DNA of 64,000 bases from Planctomycetota bacterium (GTDB lineage Bacteria > Planctomycetota > UBA8742 > UBA2392), in NCBI GenBank assembly GCA_019636215.1, contig JAHBXZ010000016.1, forward strand, positions 1 to 64,000, in the 5' to 3' direction. Positions 55,909 through 63,051 of this stretch are shown here, one piece after another. Position 1 is the stretch's first letter, and every line of letters starts with the position of its first letter. The translations under genes and the position numbers were made by a program. Below the pieces are notes generated by a model. That model was not told where the DNA came from, searched no databases, and worked only from the letters and a program-made list of their open reading frames with translations.

Positions 55909-57381
55909 ATGCAACGGCCCACTGCCCCGATCGGCCCTGATCCCCTTGATGCCCAAGTCCGGCGAGCCGTGGGATCGTTGCCCGGTGCATTGGCCGCAAC
56001 CCGCACCAGATTGCAGCAACAGTTCGCCGCAGAAGTGGCGCTGGCGCGACGCGCGAGGCGGATACGCATTCAGGCCGTCGCGGGACTTGGCGTTGCGGCA
56101 GCGCTGATGTTGGGCGTCTTTCTGAACCTGGACTGGCTGCGCGCAACCCTCAACCCGCCTGCTCCGCAGGCGTCGAGCGAAGCCTCGCCTGTGCCCTCGC
56201 GACATCCCCAGCCTGTTGATCTGCCCGCGGCGACGCCAAGCCCGACACAGCCCACGCCCAACCAGACTCCAGCGCCAGCGCCACAGATGCCGCCCGAAGA
56301 GATCGTGCGGCCGAGCAAACCACCCCATGGCACCGAACCGCAGCCCGTTCTGCCACAAGACCCGACACCCGAGCCAGGGCCGGTGATTGACGAGCCGAAG
56401 GCCGAACCAGAGTCTCCCAAGCCCCCCGAGGGCACCGAAGTACGCCCCGAAACACCAAGGGTCACGATTGCGCACCTGGCGGCTGGAGGCCCGAAAATCA
56501 GGGTTCGATATGGGCAAGGTGAATGGGCTGACGCCGCGCCCAAGCTGCCGCTCAGCAGCGGAGCCAGTCTCAGTGTGGCACGCGGGCAAGCCGACCTGTG
56601 GCTGTCCGGCGGGACGCTGCTGCGCTTTGACGGCGAGATACAGCTTTCAAGAGTCGGCAACCTGACCACCATCGGCATCGAGTCGCGATCCATCTACGCC
56701 GACAACATCGGCCTTGGTGAACCGCTGGCGTTCTCCGTGGGTGACCTCAGCGGTGCCATGCAATCCGGTGTCGCGATAGCCAGTCGCGACCAGTCCGCAC
56801 TGGAGCTTGCCTGCGTTCATGGCGCAGCCACCCTGTGCGGCGAGTCGATCGCGCCAGGCCAGCAACGGCGCGCCACGGCCCGCACCGTTGGTGCCGCCAA
56901 GAAGTTTGCCGGCTCAAGGCTTACACGCGACCTGCCACCCCGCGTTGTGTACCGCGAAGACTTCGATACCGCCCCCGAAGGCGGCCTGTACGGAGACGGC
57001 GAGAAGCTCGATAACGGGCTTCTGGTGCGGCGCGGCGGCGGCAACTACGCGGCATTCCGGTACAACCCCACGGTCACTGTTCAGCCGGGCATGGTGCTGC
57101 GTTTCAGGGCACGCACACGGGCAGTGACTCAGCTGCAGCTGGAAGTCTTTCTGGACAAGCCCCACGACACCACATGCTTCAACATGCGCTTTCGCCCTGC
57201 CAAGGACGGAGAATGGCAGGTGTTTGAGATCCGCCTGGCTGACTTCCCCGACAAGCAGAACCCCGACGCAAAGATGCAGCCGGGCCAGGCCCTGCGCAAC
57301 TTCAAGCTGCACATCGAAGGCAGCGACGAAGCGCTGCTGGAAGTCGATTGGGTGGAGTACGTCCGTATCCAGGAGGGCTAG
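55909..57381 (+). CDS. membrane anti-sigma/FecR-like sensor with a C-terminal jelly-roll-like domain
   Basis: 490 aa; ATG has GGAG five bases upstream. A cytosolic N-terminus of ~57 residues with basic helices, one membrane helix (AVAGLGVAAALMLGVFLNL, ~56-74), a Pro/Glu-rich spacer (~80-180), then a FecR-like beta region ('RVRYGQGEWADAAPKLPLSSGASLSVARGQADLWLSGGTLLRFDG'), and from ~335 a separate domain opening 'VVYREDFDTAPEGG' with strands typical of carbohydrate-binding jelly rolls ('MVLRFRARTRAV', 'WQVFEIRLADF', 'LEVDWVEYVRI'). It likely binds the ECF factor inside and a ligand outside. Its stop touches the start of the beta-helix gene. Confidence 0.8.
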   Translation: MQRPTAPIGPDPLDAQVRRAVGSLPGALAATRTRLQQQFAAEVALARRARRIRIQAVAGLGVAAALMLGVFLNLDWLRATLNPPAPQASSEASPVPSRHPQPVDLPAATPSPTQPTPNQTPAPAPQMPPEEIVRPSKPPHGTEPQPVLPQDPTPEPGPVIDEPKAEPESPKPPEGTEVRPETPRVTIAHLAAGGPKIRVRYGQGEWADAAPKLPLSSGASLSVARGQADLWLSGGTLLRFDGEIQLSRVGNLTTIGIESRSIYADNIGLGEPLAFSVGDLSGAMQSGVAIASRDQSALELACVHGAATLCGESIAPGQQRRATARTVGAAKKFAGSRLTRDLPPRVVYREDFDTAPEGGLYGDGEKLDNGLLVRRGGGNYAAFRYNPTVTVQPGMVLRFRARTRAVTQLQLEVFLDKPHDTTCFNMRFRPAKDGEWQVFEIRLADFPDKQNPDAKMQPGQALRNFKLHIEGSDEALLEVDWVEYVRIQEG

Positions 57382-59223
57382 ATGAAACTCGCGCTGTTGC
57401 TGCTGGTCCTTTGCGCGTCGCCGCTTGCGGCAACCGTTTACGAAGTCGGCCCGGGCCAGGCATATACCAGCATTGGCGCGGTGCCCTGGGCCACACTGGC
57501 AGCGGGCGACGTTGTGCGCATCCACTGGCGGTCTACCCCCTACGCCGAAAAGTGGGTCATCTGCCGACAGGGCGCTTCGGGCAACCCGATTACCGTGCAG
57601 GGTGTTCCCAACGGGACGACCGGGGCACTGCCCATCATCACCGGCTCCGGGGCAACCACAGCCGCCGGGCTGAACTATTGGGGCGAAAACCGCGGCGTGA
57701 TCAAGATCGGCGGAGCCAACACGCCTGCCGACACCATGCCCCAGTACATCGTGATCGAGAACCTGGAAATCCGCAGTGCCCACCCCAGCTACACATTCAC
57801 GGATGATGTGGGTACTTCCGGCCTTGCATACGCGGGTAACGCCGCCGCCATTTACGTGGAGAAGGGCCGGCACCTGACCTTCCGGAACTGCACGCTGCAC
57901 GATTGCGGCAACGGCCTGTTTGTAGGCCCGGGCGGCGGCGCAGGCAGCGGCACGTTGACCGAGAGCATCACCGTCAGCCGCTGCTACATTCACGGCAACG
58001 GCATCAGCGCCAGCGTCTATGAACACAACAGCTACTGCGAGGCCTTCAACATCCTTTACGAATACAACCGCTACGGCCCCCTGCGCAGCGGCGCCAATGG
58101 AAACGCCCTGAAAGACCGCAGCGCCGGCTGCGTGGTTCGCTACAACTGGATTGAGAGCGGCAACCGCCAGCTTGACCTGGTCGAGGCCGACGGAAGCGGC
58201 ATCAATACATTGTCGGGATATGACACGACCTATGCCTATGGCAACGTGCTGATCGAACCCGATGGCGCGGGCAACAGCCAGATCATCCACTATGGCGGCG
58301 ACAACGGCACCACCAGCACATATCGCAAGGGTACGCTGCATCTTTACAACAACACAATTGTCAGCACCCGCAGCGGCAACACGACCCTGGTGCGGCTTTC
58401 CACCAACAGCGAAACCTGCGATTGCCGCAACAACGTCATCTATGTAACCGCAAACGGCAGCAATCTCGGGCTGATTGACAACACGGGCGTACTGAACATC
58501 CGCAACTGCTGGCTGAAAGCCGGCTTCGCCAACAGCCACAGCGGCGGTTCGATGCAGGGCACTGTGAACAATGGCGGCGGCAACGTGAACGGAACCTCGC
58601 CGGGGTTTCTCAATGAAGGCGGGCAGGACTTCCGGTTGGCAACCACCAGCGGCTGCCGCGACACCGGCACAGTGCAGCATGCTTCAACGTCCGGCCACCC
58701 TCTCAATCGCGAGTACGTCAAACACCAGGCTGACCAGGCGCGCTTCACTGACGCAACCGTGGACATCGGCGCGTTCGAGTTTGATACAGGCGTCCCGGCC
58801 ACACCTCCTGCTGCACCCAGTGGCGCAAGCGCAGTCGCCAACACGACGCTTGGTGCGACGGTCACCTGGAATGATCTCAGCAACAACGAAAGCGGTTTCC
58901 GCATCGAACGCCAACTTGGCGCAGGTGCATTTGCCACTGTCGGGACGGTCGCGGCCAACGTGACCACGTTTCAAGACACCGGCCTGGTAAACGGCCAGCA
59001 GTACACCTATCGGGTGTGTGCCTACAACACCGCCGGTGACAGCGCCTTCAGCACGTCCGCAGCCATCACCGCCAGCAACTCTGGCGGGGGCGGGGGTGGC
59101 GGTGGCGGTGGCAGCGGCGGCTCGGGAAGCAGTTCAGGTGGTGGCGGAGGCTGCGCCGCGGGTGCCGGCATGGCCTGGCCCTGCCTGGTGCTGATGGCGG
59201 TCTGGCGCCGCAAACGAAGCTGA
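57382..59223 (+). CDS. secreted right-handed beta-helix protein with FN3 domain and C-terminal anchor
   Basis: 613 aa. Signal peptide (MKLALLLLVLCASPLAAT), then ~400 residues of parallel beta-helix type ('IVIENLEIRSAHPS', 'LTFRNCTLHDCGNGLFV', 'LHLYNNTIVSTRSG', 'CRNNVIYVTANGS'), as in pectate-lyase-like and other polysaccharide-active proteins. No clear catalytic Asp cluster was identified. A fibronectin III domain follows (~470-560, 'GATVTWNDLSNNESGFRIER'), then a Gly/Ser run and a tail with Cys, short hydrophobic helix and RRKR, a sorting-type C-terminus. ATG lies directly after the anti-sigma stop, so production is coupled to the sensor. Confidence 0.85.
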   Translation: MKLALLLLVLCASPLAATVYEVGPGQAYTSIGAVPWATLAAGDVVRIHWRSTPYAEKWVICRQGASGNPITVQGVPNGTTGALPIITGSGATTAAGLNYWGENRGVIKIGGANTPADTMPQYIVIENLEIRSAHPSYTFTDDVGTSGLAYAGNAAAIYVEKGRHLTFRNCTLHDCGNGLFVGPGGGAGSGTLTESITVSRCYIHGNGISASVYEHNSYCEAFNILYEYNRYGPLRSGANGNALKDRSAGCVVRYNWIESGNRQLDLVEADGSGINTLSGYDTTYAYGNVLIEPDGAGNSQIIHYGGDNGTTSTYRKGTLHLYNNTIVSTRSGNTTLVRLSTNSETCDCRNNVIYVTANGSNLGLIDNTGVLNIRNCWLKAGFANSHSGGSMQGTVNNGGGNVNGTSPGFLNEGGQDFRLATTSGCRDTGTVQHASTSGHPLNREYVKHQADQARFTDATVDIGAFEFDTGVPATPPAAPSGASAVANTTLGATVTWNDLSNNESGFRIERQLGAGAFATVGTVAANVTTFQDTGLVNGQQYTYRVCAYNTAGDSAFSTSAAITASNSGGGGGGGGGGSGGSGSSSGGGGGCAAGAGMAWPCLVLMAVWRRKRS

Positions 59224-59231
59224 ATTTATGG

Positions 59232-59276
59232 AACAACCGGGCGTGCTGGGCTGTTTTGCCCTGAGCCCCGGTTGTT
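59232..59276 (+). terminator. stem-loop after the beta-helix gene
   Basis: AACAACCGGG (59232-59241) and CCCGGTTGTT (59267-59276) pair perfectly over ten bases and enclose a nested GGGC/GCCC stem with TGTTTT loop. It starts nine bases after the stop codon. No T-run follows, but position and strength make a transcription end for the sigma-factor operon likely. Confidence 0.55.
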
Positions 59277-59298
59277 GCCCCCAATCGGGGCTGATAAT

Positions 59299-59328
59299 GA
59301 GGGATCGCGGCCGACGCTGCGATCCCTC
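59299..59328 (+). terminator. second stem-loop, GAGGGATCGC inverted repeat
   Basis: GAGGGATCGC (59299-59308) and GCGATCCCTC (59319-59328) form a perfect 10 bp stem with a 10-base loop, followed by TGCATTT. It stands in tandem with the hairpin at 59232-59276 and upstream of the FMN reductase gene. Probably a backup terminator; an operator-like palindrome for the next gene is also possible. Confidence 0.5.
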
Positions 59329-59391
59329 TGCATTTCCCGGATTGCCTTCGTACCGATTGTTGTTCGATGTAAAACTACCCGGGAGGCACCG

Positions 59392-59973
59392 ATGGCATCC
59401 GCTCGAATCCTGGCTTTTTCCGGCAGCCTGCGCCGCGATTCCTGGAACGGTAAATTGGTGCGCGTTGCGGCCAGGGGTGCCGAGGCCGCGGGCGCGATGG
59501 TCACGCTGATTTCATTGCGCGACTACCCTTTGCCAGCCTTCAACGCAGACGATGAGGAGGCCACAGGCGTGCCCGAAAGCGCGCGGCGTCTGGCCACGGT
59601 GTTCAAGGAACACACCGGGCTGCTGCTTGCCAGTCCTGAGTACAACGGCGGCTTTCCAGGCCACCTGAAGAACGTGTTTGATTGGCTCTCGCGCCCTGTT
59701 CCTGGCGAGAAGCCCTTTGGCATTTTCGCCAACAAGCCAGCCGCGATCATGGCCGCCAGCCCCGGCGCGTTCGGCGGCATCCGCATGTTGCCGGCCCTGC
59801 GCCAGATGCTGAGCCACTTTCAATTCCTTGTAATCCCGCAGCAGCAGGCCCTGCCCAAGGCCGCCGAGGCCTTTGATTCCGAAGGCAACCTCAAGGACGA
59901 AAAGGCGGCAACGGCAGTCAAGTCCCTTGGTGAGCGCGTGGCCAGGCTCGCCGCCGCGTTGGCCGACGGCTAA
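59392..59973 (+). CDS. NADPH-dependent FMN reductase
   Basis: 193 aa. Flavodoxin-like fold of the ArsH/ChrR/SsuE group: phosphate-binding start 'ILAFSGSLRRDSWNGKLVR', 'DYPLPAFNADDE', 'LLASPEYNGGFPGHLKNVFDWLSRP' and 'AIMAASPGAFGGIRML'. Expected to reduce FMN, quinones or metal ions with NADPH. ATG 59392 has GGGAGG six bases upstream, one of the best ribosome sites in the window, which overrides the longer open frame from 59272. Free-standing after two hairpins. Confidence 0.93.
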   Translation: MASARILAFSGSLRRDSWNGKLVRVAARGAEAAGAMVTLISLRDYPLPAFNADDEEATGVPESARRLATVFKEHTGLLLASPEYNGGFPGHLKNVFDWLSRPVPGEKPFGIFANKPAAIMAASPGAFGGIRMLPALRQMLSHFQFLVIPQQQALPKAAEAFDSEGNLKDEKAATAVKSLGERVARLAAALADG

Positions 59974-60037
59974 TGCTGCTACAACCTCATGTCTGCGTTG
60001 CAATCGCGGCCATTGTCCAATTCGCTAGCCTTGGGTC

Positions 60038-60355
60038 ATGCGCCGCCCCTGGTACCAGGACTATCGAAAGAAGCCCGCGCCCCCGGGTCCACCGCAACGC
60101 GGCCCCTCGCGCAGAAATCCTGTGGGCACGGCCGCACAGTGCCACAGGGCACTTCGAGCTGCAGGCATAGGCCTTGTGGCTGCCGTTGCAGCATGCGCGT
60201 TGTGGGTCGGAATAGGGGTGTTTGCCGGCCATCCGTGGGGCGCGATTCTCGCGCCAATTGCCACGCTGGCGATGTATCTGCCGGTTGGGCTTGGGCTGCT
60301 GGCTGGATCAGTGCTGGCAGCACCATTCACCCTAACCGATACTGACCCGACATGA
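60038..60355 (+). CDS. small two-helix membrane protein
   Basis: 105 aa. A basic, proline-rich N-terminus of ~40 residues and two hydrophobic segments (LVAAVAACALWVGIGVFAG, ~47-65; AILAPIATLAMYLPVGLGLLAGSVLA, ~69-94). No family recognised. Its stop overlaps the aldo-keto reductase ATG (ATGA), which is the main argument that it is a real gene; the opposite-strand frames over it have no such support. Function unknown. Confidence 0.55.
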   Translation: MRRPWYQDYRKKPAPPGPPQRGPSRRNPVGTAAQCHRALRAAGIGLVAAVAACALWVGIGVFAGHPWGAILAPIATLAMYLPVGLGLLAGSVLAAPFTLTDTDPT

Positions 60356-61257
60356 GAACAGTTCGCGTCTCGCGCATTGCCGCTCCACTGCCGTTGATCG
60401 GCTTGGGCACCTGGACCATGGGAGAGTCCCGGGCCGCCAGGCAGGCCGAGGCAGACGCACTTCGTGCAGGCCTGGACCTTGGCATGAACCTTGTGGACAC
60501 CGCCGAGATGTACGCCAGCGGTGCGGCAGAAGAAGTAGTGGCCGAAGCAATCAAGGGCCGGCGCAAAGAGGTGTTTGTGGTTTCCAAGGTTCTGCCCGGC
60601 AATGCTTCACGCAATGGCACCCTGAAAGCCTGCGACGCCAGCCTGCGACGCATGCAGGTAGAAATGATTGATCTGTACCTGCTGCACTGGCCGGGCTCAC
60701 ACCCACTGGCCGAGACGCTGGCCGCGTTTGAACAGCTGCGCCAGGCGGGCAAGATCCGGTACTGGGGTGTGAGCAACTTCGACCTTGCCGCCATGCGGAA
60801 CGTGGAGCAACTGGTGCCCGGCCGCTGTGCCTGCAACCAGGTGCTGTACAACCTCCAGCGGCGGGGCATCGAGCACGACCTGCTGCCATGGTGTGTCGAG
60901 AACGGGGTGCTGCTGCAGGCGTACTCGCCGCTGGATCAAGGCCGCCTGCGCAAACCCGAGCAGTTGAACGCCGTCGCCAACCGCCACCAGGCGACCCCGG
61001 AGCAAATCGCCCTGGCCTGGTCGGTGCGGCTGCAAGGTGTGCAGGCAATTCCGAAATCCGCCAACCCCCAGCGCGTGAAGCAGAACGCGGACGCCGCCGA
61101 CATGAAACTGACAGGCCGCGACTTGCTCGAACTTGACGCTGCGTTTGCGCCGCCCACCGGGCCTCCGCATTGGAGACCGCATGAGCAAGACACTGGATGG
61201 CAGAGTCGCTTTGGTAACCGGGGCATCACGCGGGGTGGGGCGCGGCATTGCCCATGA
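60352..61257 (+). CDS. aldo-keto reductase
   Basis: 301 aa. NADPH-dependent (alpha/beta)8-barrel carbonyl reductase. Catalytic tetrad visible: Asp and Tyr in 'NLVDTAEMYASG', Lys in 'VFVVSKVLP', His in 'DLYLLHWPGS'. Cofactor-binding end: 'AIPKSANPQRVKQNADA'. The last ~25 residues ('HEQDTGWQSRFGNRGITRGG') look unlike the family and run 77 bp into the next gene. If the frame shifted by one base near 61180, the stop would fall in the ATGA at that gene's start, the usual coupling seen elsewhere here. Confidence 0.9.
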   Translation: MRTVRVSRIAAPLPLIGLGTWTMGESRAARQAEADALRAGLDLGMNLVDTAEMYASGAAEEVVAEAIKGRRKEVFVVSKVLPGNASRNGTLKACDASLRRMQVEMIDLYLLHWPGSHPLAETLAAFEQLRQAGKIRYWGVSNFDLAAMRNVEQLVPGRCACNQVLYNLQRRGIEHDLLPWCVENGVLLQAYSPLDQGRLRKPEQLNAVANRHQATPEQIALAWSVRLQGVQAIPKSANPQRVKQNADAADMKLTGRDLLELDAAFAPPTGPPHWRPHEQDTGWQSRFGNRGITRGGARHCP

Positions 61258-62023
61258 GCTTGGGCTGGCCGGTGCCACGGTATATGTGACGGGCCGGTCC
61301 GTTGCGGGTGCAACCACCGAAGGCCGACTGGAGACCATCGAGTCCACCGCCGAGCTTGTCACGGGCGCCGGCGGAAAGGGCATCGCCTTGGCCTGCGACC
61401 ATGGCGATGACTCGCAGGTCATCGCGTTGTTCGAGAAATTGCCGGACCTCGACCTGCTGGTGAATAACGTCTGGGGCGGGTACGAGAACTACGACCACAC
61501 CACTTTCAGCGACCCGTTCTGGAACCAGCCTATGGAGCGGTTCGAACGCATGTTCCGCACCGGGCCACGCGCGCACTTTGTGGCCGCGCGGCTTGCGGCC
61601 CCGGGCATGATCGCGCGAAAACGCGGGCTGATCGTGAACATTGCCGCGGGCGACCACGGGCGCTTTCTGGGCAATGTGCCCTATGACCTGGCCAAGAGCA
61701 TGTGCTCGCGCATGGCCTTTGGCATGGCCACAAACCTGCGCCCGCACAACGTTGCCGCCGTTTGCGTGCTTCCGGGCTTCACGCGTACAGAACGCGTGAC
61801 GGACGCGTTTTCGGGCAGCCCGCCGCCGAACACGGAAACGCCGCGTTTCACCGGGCGCGTGGTCGCAGCCCTGGCTGCCGATGCGAACATCATGCAGTAC
61901 AGCGGCCGGGTGCAGGCCGCAGCAAGCTGGGCCAAGGTCTATGGCATTGCGGACATTGACGGCCGAGCGCACGAACCGTTCGTGCTGCCGCCGGAATACC
62001 CGGCGCCGCCGGACCGGTTCTAG
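61181..62023 (+). CDS. short-chain dehydrogenase/reductase, DHRS1-like
   Basis: 280 aa. Rossmann start 'VALVTGASRGVGRGIAHELG' (TGxxxGxG), 'DLLVNNVWGG', and Y-x3-K in 'VPYDLAKSM', then 'VLPGFTRTE'. The overall layout, with long 'FW..P...F..MF' segment, is that of DHRS1-type SDRs. The catalytic Ser position, 13 residues before the Tyr, is Ala (VNIAAGDHG), so ordinary SDR chemistry may be weakened. ATG 61181 lies inside the aldo-keto reductase frame. Its TAG stop shares CTAG with the convergent map gene. Confidence 0.9.
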   Translation: MSKTLDGRVALVTGASRGVGRGIAHELGLAGATVYVTGRSVAGATTEGRLETIESTAELVTGAGGKGIALACDHGDDSQVIALFEKLPDLDLLVNNVWGGYENYDHTTFSDPFWNQPMERFERMFRTGPRAHFVAARLAAPGMIARKRGLIVNIAAGDHGRFLGNVPYDLAKSMCSRMAFGMATNLRPHNVAAVCVLPGFTRTERVTDAFSGSPPPNTETPRFTGRVVAALAADANIMQYSGRVQAAASWAKVYGIADIDGRAHEPFVLPPEYPAPPDRF

Positions 62024-62955
62024 GCCACCGTGGCGGGGCTGACAAACTTGTGGCCGCGTTGGGGGCCGCGTTTGGTCACGGTCAGGACCTCGGGCCCGGT
62101 TTCCGTCATCAGGATCGTGTGTTCAAACTGGGCGCTGAGCCGCCCGTCGGCGGTATAGACCGTCCAATGGTCCTTTCGGTCCAGTACCGTCTTCCACGTG
62201 CCGGCGTTGATCATTGGCTCAATCGTGAAGCACAGGCCCGGCGCCAGTATCTGCTGGCCCTGATAGGCATCCGGAAAATGCGGAATGTGCGGCTTCTGGT
62301 GGAACACGCGACCGATGCCGTGCCCCTGGTATTCCTTGACCACCGAAAAACCATACTGCTTTGCCACGGCACTGATGGCCCGGCCGATCTCGATCACCTT
62401 GCTGAACGGCTTGATGGCGTCAATCGCCGCCCACATGGAATCAAAGCTGCATTGTGTAAGTGCCAGCGCTTCTTCACTGACCGGCCCGACAAACAGTGTT
62501 TCGCTTTGATCACCGTGCCAGCCCTCGACGATCGTTGTCAGATCCAGGTTGATGATGTCGCCGTCACGCAGTTTGTAGTCGCCCGGGATACCGTGGCAGA
62601 CCACCTGATTGGGGCTGGTGCACAGGCTGGCCGGGAAGCCACGATAGCCCAGTGTCGCCGGCGTGTGTCCGCGGCTTGTGGTCCACTGGTGAATCAGGCT
62701 GTCGATCTCGCGGGTTGTGATGCCGGGTTGCACGAAGTCGCGGATGTAGTCCATCAACTCGGCGTTGACACGGCAAGCCTTGCGCATGGCGTTGCGCTCG
62801 AACTCGTCCAGGATCAACGGGTCTTTCCTGGCCGCCGGAGTGGATGTCGCGCCGGGTGCTTCAGCACCCTGATGGCACTTCTTGTACTTCTTGCCACTGC
62901 CGCACCAGCATGCGTCATTCGGGCCAAGCTTGCGATTGTTGGACTCGTCTTTCAT
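62020..62955 (-). CDS. map: methionine aminopeptidase with SEC-C zinc motif
   Basis: 311 aa. Removes N-terminal Met from new proteins. N-terminal SEC-C motif 'DACWCGSGKKYKKCHQG', as in type Ic enzymes, may dock to the ribosome. Catalytic domain metal ligands: Asp in 'IINLDLTT', Asp in 'GWHGDQSE', His in 'GHGIG', Glu in 'FTIEPMI' and Glu in 'QFEHTIL'; substrate His in 'VCHGIPG'. ATG 62955 is used; GTG two codons earlier is possible. Divergent from the FAD oxidoreductase with a palindrome between them. Confidence 0.96.
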   Translation of the reverse strand: MKDESNNRKLGPNDACWCGSGKKYKKCHQGAEAPGATSTPAARKDPLILDEFERNAMRKACRVNAELMDYIRDFVQPGITTREIDSLIHQWTTSRGHTPATLGYRGFPASLCTSPNQVVCHGIPGDYKLRDGDIINLDLTTIVEGWHGDQSETLFVGPVSEEALALTQCSFDSMWAAIDAIKPFSKVIEIGRAISAVAKQYGFSVVKEYQGHGIGRVFHQKPHIPHFPDAYQGQQILAPGLCFTIEPMINAGTWKTVLDRKDHWTVYTADGRLSAQFEHTILMTETGPEVLTVTKRGPQRGHKFVSPATVA

Positions 62956-62988
62956 CGGCACTGACTTTACCGCCAGAGTTGCAGTGAT

Positions 62989-63020
62989 TGTAGGGGCCGC
63001 GTGCCGACGCGACCCCTACA
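62989..63020. repeat. palindromic element between divergent genes
   Basis: TGTAGGGG (62989-62996) pairs with CCCCTACA (63013-63020), and an inner CGCG/CGCG (62998-63001, 63008-63011) continues the stem around a six-base loop with a single mismatch. It lies between the starts of map and the FAD oxidoreductase gene. It resembles dispersed intergenic palindromes rather than a terminator, since both flanking genes read away from it; an operator is possible. Confidence 0.55.
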
Positions 63021-63051
63021 CCTGCCATCAGGCAGATGCCAAGCTGCGGCC

